From assembly GCA_023807065.1 (NCBI GenBank), contig JAJJLU010004267.1:1-15716 (forward strand): a stretch of DNA of 15,716 nucleotides, written 5' to 3'. The notes under the pieces were generated by a model that worked only from the letters and a program-made list of their open reading frames with translations, did not search any database and had not been told where the DNA came from. This document shows, piece by piece, positions 1-8,248 of the stretch. Source of the DNA: Isotricha intestinalis. Taxonomy: Eukaryota; Ciliophora; Litostomatea; Vestibuliferida; Isotrichidae. The position numbers and the translations under genes are program-made. How positions within the stretch are numbered: the stretch's first letter is position 1; every line of letters starts with the position of its first letter.

Positions 1-284
1 AATTTCTGAGAATCAACTTCGTCTTTTTCATCATCTTTCATTTCCATTGTTATTGTTTCTATTAAGTTATATTGGTGAAGACCTGGAAATTTTATTTTTG
101 ATATTTCTGTTATCAAAAGTACTTTACTTATTCCTGTGTTTATTCCTGATAATACTATGTGGTCATATTTCTTTAAGGCTTCTTCTATACGACTTATTGC
201 ACGAAATACATTGGTCTTTCCTGATACACGTACTTCATTCTCTGGACCATTGTTTTGACGAGGTTCTTGTGTAGGGGTTGTCAT
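1..284 (-). CDS. Alba-domain nucleic-acid-binding protein (partial, 3' end outside window)
   Basis: Starting at the ATG at 284-282, the minus strand reads 94 codons without a stop and runs off the left edge, so the C-terminus is missing. After a short polar leader, residues 17-80 look like an Alba domain. They contain NEVRVSGKTNVFRAISRIEE and a second block, GINTGISKVLLITEI, at about residues 47-61, which matches the archaeal G-x-AISKAVDVAEI strand-helix element. Eukaryotic members of this family bind RNA or DNA; examples are the Rpp20/Rpp25 subunits of RNase P/MRP and the protist Alba proteins involved in translational control. I cannot tell which subtype this is. The ATG follows six A residues, like other starts here. 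GC is about 32% by my count (91 of 284), clearly higher than in the neighbours, which may reflect strong expression. The tail turns acidic (KDDEKDEVD). The family call is recognition from sequence; the role is inferred. Confidence 0.8.
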   Translation of the reverse strand, partial: MTTPTQEPRQNNGPENEVRVSGKTNVFRAISRIEEALKKYDHIVLSGINTGISKVLLITEISKIKFPGLHQYNLIETITMEMKDDEKDEVDSQK

Positions 285-506
285 TTTTTTATAATGGGAT
301 ATTTATTTTTTTTAAAAGATATATTTTTTTTTAATAAGGAGGTTTTAAAATTAATTTTTTTTTTTAATATTTTAATATATTTTAATTTTTTAATTTTTTA
401 ATTTTTTTTTTTTATTACTTGAAGGTTTGATTTTTAATTTTTTATTTTTTTTATATTATTCAATTTTTTTTGGTATTATTTTTCAATTGAATAATGATTA
501 ATAAAA
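285..506. promoter_or_regulatory. T-rich divergent intergenic region
   Basis: This 222-bp spacer lies between two divergent start codons (Alba on minus, lipidated protein on plus), so it must hold both 5' leaders and presumably both promoters. On the plus strand it is dominated by T runs of up to about 13. I see no recognisable promoter motif. The promoter role is inferred from gene orientation only. Confidence 0.4.
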
Positions 507-1274
507 ATGGGTATCACGATTTCATGTTGTAATTGTGAAAGTAGGAATAAAAAAAGTGAAATTATTGTTCCTTTCGATTTAGATAGTGAATTAAATGATA
601 AAGTAAATAACATTAATTTTGATAATAAATTATATAAAGATATTAATCCAGGAAATTCATTCCAAGAAGTATTTGAATTAATTATTTCTATAAAGTATTA
701 TTCATTACTTTTAAAATTTTTGTATCCATATGTTTTAATAGGAAAATATATTCAAAATTTAGAATATTCAGAATTATTTTCATTAATTCAAAAATTAATA
801 GAATTTTGTTTGAATTATAAAATAAATAATAAATATATTGATTATTTAAAAATAAATTTAGATTATGGAACTAAATTAACTTTATATGAAATAAAAAATT
901 TAAATTTAAAACTAATTAACCATAATGATTCATTTAAAAAATTTTTTATAAAAATTATTTCAGATTTATCTTTAATTTCTCATTATATAAAATATGAAGA
1001 TTTAAAAGAAAAAGAGGATGAATATAAAGAAAATTATTGGAAGAATGTAAATATAAAAGATGAGATGAAAACCTTAATATATAAAATTGATTATAATTTA
1101 ATAAAATTAAAAAATGAATTAATTATAATCATTAGTCCTTTAAATAATGAATTTGCAGGAAGTATTAAAACATGTGAGGATTTAAATACAATAGAAAACC
1201 AAAAAACAAGTGAGTTAATTATTAAATTATATAAACAAATAGAAATTTTTGTAAATAAAATTTCTCATTCATAA
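507..1274 (+). CDS. Hypothetical protein with N-terminal myristoylation/palmitoylation signal
   Basis: A 255-residue protein of unknown family. The N-terminus MGITISCCNC fits the N-myristoylation rule (Gly2, small or polar residue at position 6, here Ser6). It is followed at once by Cys7, Cys8 and Cys10, the usual arrangement for dual myristoyl/palmitoyl anchoring to membranes. The rest is predicted by eye to be mostly helical, with alternating Leu/Ile/Lys/Asn. An example is the segment around residues 50-80, rich in Leu, Ile and Tyr. There is no transmembrane segment or catalytic motif I can identify. The start is supported by the A-rich leader (aataaaa before ATG) and by the lipidation motif itself, which works only if this Met is the true N-terminus. 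It ends in TAA. By inference it is a peripheral membrane protein; no enzymatic role is suggested. Confidence 0.75.
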   Translation: MGITISCCNCESRNKKSEIIVPFDLDSELNDKVNNINFDNKLYKDINPGNSFQEVFELIISIKYYSLLLKFLYPYVLIGKYIQNLEYSELFSLIQKLIEFCLNYKINNKYIDYLKINLDYGTKLTLYEIKNLNLKLINHNDSFKKFFIKIISDLSLISHYIKYEDLKEKEDEYKENYWKNVNIKDEMKTLIYKIDYNLIKLKNELIIIISPLNNEFAGSIKTCEDLNTIENQKTSELIIKLYKQIEIFVNKISHS

Positions 1275-1434
1275 ATAGAAAACCCAATTAAAGGATATAA
1301 ATAATAATTATAATATAATTTCATATTTTTTGAAATAAAAATTATATAATTAAATACTATTTTAAAAGAAAAATGAAAATAAATAGTTATTATTTAAATA
1401 ATCAAAAATAATTTTTTAGATATAAAAAAAAAAC

Positions 1435-3291
1435 ATGTTTAAAAAAAAATTAAAAGAACTTCGAATGGGGAATCAATCATTAGAGAATGAGCAAAACAAA
1501 TATCAACCAATTAAAAAAGTAAACATAATTAACAATCAAAAGTTTCCAGATAACTTTACAAAGAGAAATCTTCCAGAATTAAAATTATCAAAACTCAAAT
1601 CGAAAATCTCAGTAGAAACCGACATTGACGTAAAAGAAGAAGGTAATAATAGTTTACAAAAAATAAAACCATTGAATAATATAAGAAAACCAAAAAGTAG
1701 ATCTCAAATGAAAAATAGAGATATAATTTTTCCAAAAATTAAAAATGTTTTTCCAAATGTTAATCCAATTTCAGATAATAGTAAACAATCTAAAAATTTT
1801 CCAATTCATAATTTACATAATGTTCATAATATGCATAATTATAATTATAATATTCATAATATTCAACCAATTCCTAACTCAAATAATATCAATAATCCAA
1901 TTAATATTCATAAAATAAAAAATATTTTACCAATAAATTCAAATCCAAAAACAATTCCTCAAAAAAAATTAAATAAAATAAAAAAAGAATCATCTGAAAC
2001 ACATCATCCATATACATTAATCCCATCAAATCCAAATTTATCAAATATAAACAATACAAATTTAAATATATCTCCATCTCCAAATTCAAACATTAATAAT
2101 ATTAATTCAAATATTAATGGTGCAATTCCCCAAAATTCAAATAATCAAATATCAAATATATCATCAAATACAACAAATACAACAAATACTGCAAGTTCAG
2201 AAATGCAAGAACAAATGCAAGAATTAGATATGATGACAGAAAAATTAAATATGCTTCATTCTTTATTTAGTTCCTTAACATCTTTATCAGGAACAGGACC
2301 ATCATATCCTTTCTTCAAGCCAAAAACAGTGAATGTAACACCAGAAATATTAACTCAAACTTTTCAACATTTTGAAGAAAGTAAATATTCAGAATTATCA
2401 GAATTTTCAACTTCTGATTTTATTAAAGCATATTCATACTGCACAAGCCAAGGTAACATTCGTGATTATAATGAAGATACAATAACAGCAATTAAATTAT
2501 CAAATAATAATGATAATTTCTATTTCTTTGCAGTATATGATGGACATGGTGGAAATGGTTGTTCAATATATTTACGTGATAACTTACATAAATACATAAA
2601 TGACTTTTCAAAAGAGAGTATAATAAAAGCAATAGAAACATCAGAAGATAATTTTTGTAAAAATTATGCAGTTGATGAAAAAAATGAAATAAAAGACGGA
2701 AGTGGTTCATGTGGAATAATGTTAATGATAAAGGGAAATAAAATAATAATAGCAAATGTAGGTGATTCTCGATGTGTAGTGTATAAAAAATCAAAAGTAG
2801 AATTTTCAACAAGAGATCATAAACCAGGAGATGAAGAAGAGAAAAAAAGAATAGAATTAGCAGGTGGAAAAATATATCAAACAGCATCATTTATACCATT
2901 ATTTCAAAATGGACAAGAAATAGAAATTCCTTGGAGAGTTCTTCCAGGAAGATTATCTGTTAGTAGAACTTTCGGTGATATTGAAGCTAAAGATGAAAAA
3001 TTTGGAGGAATGAAAAATGTTGTTTGTGCTCTTCCTGACATCACTGAAATTGAATTAAATGATGATTTTAGTTTCATTGTTATTGGATGTGATGGTATTT
3101 TTGATGTTTTAAGTAATGAAGAGTTAGTTGAATGTGTTAAAATTGTTTTAAATGAAAAAAATAATTTGGATGTTAATTTAATTTGTAAAGAATGTAGTAA
3201 TATGATTATTAAAAGTAGTTTAGCTAAAGATTCATTTGATAATGTTTCTTGTATTTTTATTGCTTTGAATTTGAAAAAAGTTTTGGAATAA
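1435..3291 (+). CDS. PP2C-family (PPM) Ser/Thr protein phosphatase with long disordered N-terminus
   Basis: This 618-residue protein has two parts. Residues 1 to about 290 are low-complexity (Asn/Ile/Pro/Ser-rich), with a His-Asn repeat at about 125-142. Residues from about 333 to 615 form a complete metal-dependent PP2C phosphatase domain. All core motifs are visible: RDYNED (343-348), DGHGG (369-373), VGDSR (442-446), DHKPGD (461-466), PGRLSVSRTFGD (504-515), GCDGIFD (551-557) and DNVSC (602-606). By analogy with PPM1A, the Mn/Mg ligands are E347/D348, D369 with the Gly370 carbonyl, D553 and D602, and R343 contacts phosphate, so the enzyme should be active. The segment IPWRVLPGRLSVSRTFGD is the longer variant of this region common in protist and plant PP2Cs. 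The first ATG has a better A-rich leader, but Met11 (MGNQ...) is an alternative start. Substrate unknown. It ends in TAA. Confidence 0.95.
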   Translation: MFKKKLKELRMGNQSLENEQNKYQPIKKVNIINNQKFPDNFTKRNLPELKLSKLKSKISVETDIDVKEEGNNSLQKIKPLNNIRKPKSRSQMKNRDIIFPKIKNVFPNVNPISDNSKQSKNFPIHNLHNVHNMHNYNYNIHNIQPIPNSNNINNPINIHKIKNILPINSNPKTIPQKKLNKIKKESSETHHPYTLIPSNPNLSNINNTNLNISPSPNSNINNINSNINGAIPQNSNNQISNISSNTTNTTNTASSEMQEQMQELDMMTEKLNMLHSLFSSLTSLSGTGPSYPFFKPKTVNVTPEILTQTFQHFEESKYSELSEFSTSDFIKAYSYCTSQGNIRDYNEDTITAIKLSNNNDNFYFFAVYDGHGGNGCSIYLRDNLHKYINDFSKESIIKAIETSEDNFCKNYAVDEKNEIKDGSGSCGIMLMIKGNKIIIANVGDSRCVVYKKSKVEFSTRDHKPGDEEEKKRIELAGGKIYQTASFIPLFQNGQEIEIPWRVLPGRLSVSRTFGDIEAKDEKFGGMKNVVCALPDITEIELNDDFSFIVIGCDGIFDVLSNEELVECVKIVLNEKNNLDVNLICKECSNMIIKSSLAKDSFDNVSCIFIALNLKKVLE

Positions 3292-3499
3292 AAATTTGAT
3301 TTTTTTAATTATTGTTTTAAATTTTCTTTTAGAAATTTTAATTTTGTGATTAAAATGAATAGGTTTTAATTGGGAATATTATTATTTTATTATTTGATTA
3401 AATTTAAATTTGTTTGATTTTAATTATTTTACTTTTTTTAATTAAATATAATTAAATAGAATTTTCTTGAAAGAGAAAAAAATAACTTTTAAAATCAAT

Positions 3500-4624
3500 A
3501 TGGATAATTTTTTTTCAATAAATAAACAGGATTTTTATAGAGGAAGAATAAATAATGATCAAACAATAAATGAAAGGAATAAAGTTGTAGAAGATTTTAT
3601 GAATGATATGGATGATAAAAATAATGAAAATAATAATTGGGAAGATGATGAAGAAGATGATTTTGATAAAGTTGAAAATGAATATATGAAAAAAAAAAAA
3701 GAAAATGAATTAAAAAATATAAAAGATAAAGAAGTTGATTTGAATAAATATAAAAAAGAAGAAATAAATGAAGAAAAAGAAACAATTGAAGATAATAATA
3801 TAATAAAAAAATCAGATTTTGATATTTTTTATAATAATGATGATAAAAATAAAAATAATTATCAAAAACAATTTTTTCCAAGATTATATCAAAATCCAGA
3901 AAATTTATATTTATATGAAGCAAATAAATATAAAGAAAAGCAGAAAATAAAAAAATTATATGAGAGAAAGAATAAAAAAAATGAATATGAAGATTTAAAT
4001 AATTTTAAAAACTTAATAAATAGACAAAATAAAAATAAAGAAAATGATAAAGGAAAAAAGCAAAATATTAGGATTTTTAAAACAGGAAAAAAGACAAGTA
4101 AAGAATCTCGTTCTTTAAGTAAAACTAAATTTAAAAATGGAAAAAATGAAGATACAAAAAATCAAGAAGAAAATGAATCATTTGAAGAAATTAAATCTTT
4201 ACTTTCAAAATATAGAAATAATAAAGGAGGAGTTAAATCAGGAAGAATTAGAAGACCTAGTAATAAAGAAAAAAAATTATTTGAAAATTTTCAAAATGTA
4301 AATAATAACATTTGGAATAATAATTTAAATAATTATAATTTTCAAAGTAATATTCAACAATATGAAGTTAATAAGTTAAAAAATGATTTTATTCTTCCTC
4401 CTATTTATAATCCTATTCAAAGTAAATATAATAATATTTTTAATGGAAATAAAACTTTTACTACTTTTTCTAATATGAATGGCATTAATATAAATTATCT
4501 TAATGATAAAAATAGAAGTAAAAGTAAGAATAAAAATTTAAAAAAAAATTATGAAGATAATATTACAAATAACAACCAAATTCAATTTGATGTTATTTTA
4601 AACCATTTTGATAAAAAAGAATAA
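3500..4624 (+). CDS. Hypothetical charged, Asn/Lys/Glu-rich protein
   Basis: This frame encodes 374 residues from the ATG at 3500 (MDNFFSINKQDFYRG). The frame stays open 33 bases further upstream, but only a TTG is available there, so the ATG is the sensible eukaryotic start. The N-terminal third is strongly acidic (EDDEEDDFDKVENE around residues 48-62), then alternates with Lys-rich runs suggesting charged single helix or short coiled coil. The middle is basic (KTGKKTSKESRSLSKTKFKNG region), and the C-terminal third is Asn/Tyr/Phe-rich with a LPPIYNP motif. I recognise no domain. The composition suggests a largely disordered protein. Codons are biased to AAA, GAA and AAT as the base composition predicts. 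It sits 208 bp after the phosphatase gene and 204 bp before beta-adaptin, all on plus, as separate genes. It ends in TAA. Confidence 0.7.
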   Translation: MDNFFSINKQDFYRGRINNDQTINERNKVVEDFMNDMDDKNNENNNWEDDEEDDFDKVENEYMKKKKENELKNIKDKEVDLNKYKKEEINEEKETIEDNNIIKKSDFDIFYNNDDKNKNNYQKQFFPRLYQNPENLYLYEANKYKEKQKIKKLYERKNKKNEYEDLNNFKNLINRQNKNKENDKGKKQNIRIFKTGKKTSKESRSLSKTKFKNGKNEDTKNQEENESFEEIKSLLSKYRNNKGGVKSGRIRRPSNKEKKLFENFQNVNNNIWNNNLNNYNFQSNIQQYEVNKLKNDFILPPIYNPIQSKYNNIFNGNKTFTTFSNMNGININYLNDKNRSKSKNKNLKKNYEDNITNNNQIQFDVILNHFDKKE

Positions 4625-4828
4625 TTAAAAATATATAAAATCTTTAATTATCTTTTTAACTATTAAAACTTTCAAAATTACTTAAAAAAAAAAAACAATT
4701 AAATAAAATAAAAAATAAAATTAAAATAAAATCTTCCTTTTCAATAAAACAAAAAATTAAATAAATTAAAAAACAATTAAAGAATATATTTAAATCCATT
4801 TTAAAAAAAAATTCATATAAAAAAAAAA

Positions 4829-7723
4829 ATGATGCTGCATTTTCATAAAAAGGATTCAAATCAAGGAGGAAACAAATATTTTCAAAATTCTAGAAATGCT
4901 GAAGTAACAGAACTTCAAGATGGATTAAACTCAATGAAAATAGAGAAACAAAAAGATGCAATGAAGCAAATAATAGCATCAATGACAATAGGAAAAGATG
5001 TATCAATGCTATTTCCTCAAGTAGTAAAATGTATACGTACAAAAAATATAGAATTAAAAAAATTAGTATATTTATATTTAATAAACTATGCAAAAGTGAA
5101 ACCAGATTTAACATTTTTGGCAGTAGCATCATTTAATCAAGATGCAAAAGAAGGAGAAACTCCTTTAATAAGAGGATTAGCAATTAGAACAATGGGTTGT
5201 ATAAGAGTACCAATGATAGTATCATATTTATGTGAAACATTAACTTGGTGTTTTAAAGATAATGATGCTTATGTTAGAAAAACTGCCGCTTTATGTGTTG
5301 CTAAATTATATATGACTAGTAGTCAATTAGTTAGAGAAAATGGTTTTATTCAAACTTTACATGATTGCTTAAAAGATTCTAATGCTATTGTTATTGCTAA
5401 TTCTATGAGTGCTTTAAATGAAATTAGTATTTTAAGTGGAGTTAATCAATTACAAATTAAAAGTAAAGTTTTAAAAAGAATTTTAGAAGCTATTCCACAA
5501 GCTAATGAATGGGGACAAGTTTCTATTTTAGATGCTTTAATATTATATAATCCTAAAAAACCTTCTCATGCTGAAGAAGTTATTGAAGGTGTTCTTCCTA
5601 GATTAAATCATACTAATCCTTCTGTTGTTATGAGTGCTATTAAAGTTATTTTGAAATTTATGGATCATATTGATAATATTGATAAAGTTAGAAATTATTG
5701 CAAAAAAATTTCCAATTCATTAATGAGTGTTATGATGGCTTCTCCTGAAATTCAATATGTACTTTTAAGAGCTTTGAGGGCTATTGTACAAAAAAGACCT
5801 ATGTTACTTGATAAAGATTTTAAATTTTTCTTTGTTCAATATAATGACCCCATTTATGTTAAATTAGAGAAAGTTGATATTTTATATAAATTATGTGATA
5901 ATAAAAATTTCGAAGCAATTATAAAAGAATTTACTTCTTATGCTTTAACTGAAATAAATCCTGAATTAATTCATAAAAGTGTTAAATATATTGGTTTTAT
6001 AGGATATAAATATGAGAAAAGTGTAGATTTATGTGTAGATTCATTAGGAAAAATAATAGATAACAATAATGATGAAGCAATAACAGAAAGTATAATAGTA
6101 GCAAGAGATTTAATGAGAAAATACAAAGGAAGAGCATTAGAATTAATAAAAAAAATAACAATTGATTTAATTCAATCAATGACAGATCCAAATGCAAAAA
6201 GTGCTGCATTTTATATAGTAGGAGAATTTTGTACTATGATTCCAAAAAGTACAGAAATAATATCTCATTTTGTACATAATTTCAGTGATGCAGATATAGT
6301 ATCAAAAATAAAATTACAAATATTAAATGCTGCTGTGAAAAACTTTGTAAATAAACCAGATGAAGGTGAAGATATAGTTAAATTATGCTTACAAAAAGGA
6401 GCAGAAGAATCAGAAAATCCAGATGTAAGAGATAGAGCATATATATATTGGAGATTATTAGAAACTGATCCTGATATTGCAAAAGATATGATGGTAAGTG
6501 AAAAACCACCTTTTGATTTTAGTGATGATGATAATATGATTGATAGTGAAACAGTCGATGATTTAATTGATAATATGACTAATGTTTCTGCTGTTTATTT
6601 AAAGAAAGGTAAAGAAATGATTAATGAAGAAGATATGATTCTTGATACTGCTGCAGAAGGAACAGTTGAAGAAAGTCCTTCTAAAAAAAAAGAAGAGAAG
6701 AAGGAAAAAGTAAAAGAAGAAAAGCATAGAACTAAGAAAAAAGAAAAGAAAAAAGAAGTTGAACAAGTACAAAATGTTATGGATGCTGATTTATTAGGTT
6801 TAGATGAAGAAGTTATTACTAGTTCAAATCCTAATCCAATTCAACCTAATGTTGTTAATCAACCAAGTAATAATAATAATCAAAATAATAATCCAATGGG
6901 TGATATATTTAGTATATTTAATACAAGTTCAAATCCACAAACTTCAAATAATAATCAAAATAATAATAATATGGGAATATTTGATTTTGGTTCAATGGGA
7001 ATGTCAAATACTAATGTTCCAAATACAATATTTCAAAATAATACACAATTTCCAACTACACCTATTAAAAATATATATACTGGAAATGGAATAACAATTT
7101 ATTCTCAATTCCAAAGAGCAAATAATCAAGTTTCTCTTGGTTTATATTTCCAAAGTCAAAATCCTGTTCAACAATGTCAATTAATGTTAAATAAAAATTC
7201 ATTTGGTTTATCTACCATTCAAGGTAACAATTTATCACAAATTAATAATAATTGTGCATTCTTTAATATTATTAATGATAATAATAATAATGATATGAAA
7301 CCACCTAGTTATCCTTTTATGTTAGATGCTATGATTAATTATGGGGGAAATAATATTAATACAAAAATTCCTGTTAATTTAATTGCAATGTTTATTGAAG
7401 GATTTAAATTAAGTGGAAATCCTTTTGTTCAATTTTTCCAAAGTAATAAAGATCATCCTTTCAATTCAAATGAATATGTATATAATAATCAAAATAATGA
7501 AGACAGAGTTAAAGAATTATTTGAAAAAAATAATATTGTTCTTTCTGCAAGACAAAATAAAGCTAATCCACCAACTGCATATTTTTCTGCAAATATTTGT
7601 GGTGGAATTCCTATTTTAATTGAAGTTTTTATGAAAAATGGAGTTATTACTGTTAAAATTATTGCCAATCATGAAGCTATTGTTCCTCTTGTTAAAGAAG
7701 CTATTGATAATATATTAGCTTAA
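4829..7723 (+). CDS. Beta-adaptin, large subunit of AP-1/AP-2 clathrin adaptor complex
   Basis: At 964 residues this is close to the family length (human AP2B1 937, AP1B1 949). The N-terminal alpha-solenoid trunk spans about 17-570. It carries family signatures ASMTIGKDVSMLFPQVVKC, KNIELKKLVYLYLINYAK, RTMGCIRV (120-127), YVRKTAALCVAKLY and DRAYIYWRLL (535-544). The hinge (about 575-745) has a Lys/Glu-rich stretch, then LLGLD at 655-659, which fits the clathrin-box consensus L-phi-x-phi-D/E, then an Asn-rich linker. A bipartite appendage follows: a sandwich-like part from about 745 (NGITIYSQFQRANNQVSLGL) and a platform part from about 823 to the end. The protein should link AP cargo cores to clathrin at the plasma membrane or trans-Golgi. 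AP-1 versus AP-2 is not separable by eye, and many protists share one beta subunit between the two. Start is the first of two adjacent ATGs after a long A run. Third-position usage is strikingly mosaic. Confidence 0.97.
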   Translation: MMLHFHKKDSNQGGNKYFQNSRNAEVTELQDGLNSMKIEKQKDAMKQIIASMTIGKDVSMLFPQVVKCIRTKNIELKKLVYLYLINYAKVKPDLTFLAVASFNQDAKEGETPLIRGLAIRTMGCIRVPMIVSYLCETLTWCFKDNDAYVRKTAALCVAKLYMTSSQLVRENGFIQTLHDCLKDSNAIVIANSMSALNEISILSGVNQLQIKSKVLKRILEAIPQANEWGQVSILDALILYNPKKPSHAEEVIEGVLPRLNHTNPSVVMSAIKVILKFMDHIDNIDKVRNYCKKISNSLMSVMMASPEIQYVLLRALRAIVQKRPMLLDKDFKFFFVQYNDPIYVKLEKVDILYKLCDNKNFEAIIKEFTSYALTEINPELIHKSVKYIGFIGYKYEKSVDLCVDSLGKIIDNNNDEAITESIIVARDLMRKYKGRALELIKKITIDLIQSMTDPNAKSAAFYIVGEFCTMIPKSTEIISHFVHNFSDADIVSKIKLQILNAAVKNFVNKPDEGEDIVKLCLQKGAEESENPDVRDRAYIYWRLLETDPDIAKDMMVSEKPPFDFSDDDNMIDSETVDDLIDNMTNVSAVYLKKGKEMINEEDMILDTAAEGTVEESPSKKKEEKKEKVKEEKHRTKKKEKKKEVEQVQNVMDADLLGLDEEVITSSNPNPIQPNVVNQPSNNNNQNNNPMGDIFSIFNTSSNPQTSNNNQNNNNMGIFDFGSMGMSNTNVPNTIFQNNTQFPTTPIKNIYTGNGITIYSQFQRANNQVSLGLYFQSQNPVQQCQLMLNKNSFGLSTIQGNNLSQINNNCAFFNIINDNNNNDMKPPSYPFMLDAMINYGGNNINTKIPVNLIAMFIEGFKLSGNPFVQFFQSNKDHPFNSNEYVYNNQNNEDRVKELFEKNNIVLSARQNKANPPTAYFSANICGGIPILIEVFMKNGVITVKIIANHEAIVPLVKEAIDNILA

Positions 7724-8169
7724 AATATACAATATTTTTCTTATAAAATAATTATGAAATTTAATTGGTTTTTCTCTTTTTTTCTTTAATTAAAATTTTT
7801 CAAATATTTTTTTTCTTAAGAAATAATTATTAATGTTTCTATAAATATAATAATAGTATTGGAATAAATATTTAATTTTACCTTAAAAAAATAATTTAAT
7901 ATAATAACATTTAATTCATTAAATATAAATAAATATTCATCAATTAAGAAAGGAATATTTTAATATATTTCAATTTAAATATAAAAAATATGTCTTTAAA
8001 TATTTGTCATATCCTTTTAAGTTTTTTTTAGATTATATTTATTTTTATTTTTCATCAATTCCTTTATTATCCTTTTTCTTAATATAAATATTTAATACTT
8101 TATAATAAGTTTAAATTTATTGTTTTCCTTTTATTTTTTTTTTAATTAGTTAATTAGTTTTTTTTTTGC
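7724..8169. other. Non-coding A+T-rich stretch between beta-adaptin 3' end and tRNA gene
   Basis: This region lies between the convergent 3' ends of beta-adaptin (plus) and tRNA-Pro (minus). It is almost pure A+T with T runs near 7797-7815 and 8136-8167, and includes a short repeat of TTAATTAG near 8149-8159. I see no convincing reading frame, RNA gene or structured repeat. It probably contains the beta-adaptin 3' UTR and polyadenylation signals, but these cannot be located in such biased sequence. Confidence 0.6.
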
Positions 8170-8175
8170 AAAAAA
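8170..8175 (-). terminator. RNA polymerase III terminator of tRNA-Pro
   Basis: On the minus strand a run of six T residues starts one base after the discriminator of the tRNA. This is the standard Pol III stop signal. Such runs are frequent in this sequence, so position rather than rarity supports the call. Confidence 0.75.
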
Positions 8176-8176
8176 C

Positions 8177-8248
8177 GGGGGCTTCCGGGAATCGAACCCG
8201 GGACCGCTTCTACCCTAAAGAAGAATCATACCGCTAGACTAAAGCCCC
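8177..8248 (-). tRNA. tRNA-Pro, anticodon AGG
   Basis: A complete 72-nt cloverleaf on the minus strand. The acceptor stem GGGGCTT/AAGCCCC is fully paired over 7 bp, and position 73 is C, as is usual for eukaryotic tRNA-Pro. The D arm contains the A box TAGTCTAGCGG. The anticodon stem CTTCT/AGAAG is fully paired around loop TTAGGGT, so bases 34-36 are AGG. They read CCU, and after A34-to-inosine editing also CCC and CCA. The T arm CCGGG-TTCGATT-CCCGG gives a perfect B box. CCA is not encoded and no intron is present. The overall sequence closely follows eukaryotic tRNA-Pro. The GC-rich block stands out sharply from its surroundings. Confidence 0.97.

Noticed and set aside
47..274. Plus-strand open frame rich in Leu
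   Set aside because: It is the antisense shadow of the Alba-domain gene, which has clear family motifs on the minus strand.
3467..3499. Upstream extension of the charged protein beginning at TTG
   Set aside because: No ATG in the extension; nuclear eukaryotic genes rarely start at TTG and the ATG at 3500 is the first available.
6804..7094. Plus-strand frame rich in Ile/Gln overlapping beta-adaptin
   Set aside because: Out-of-frame reading of the Asn-rich hinge; composition is that expected from shifted AAT repeats.
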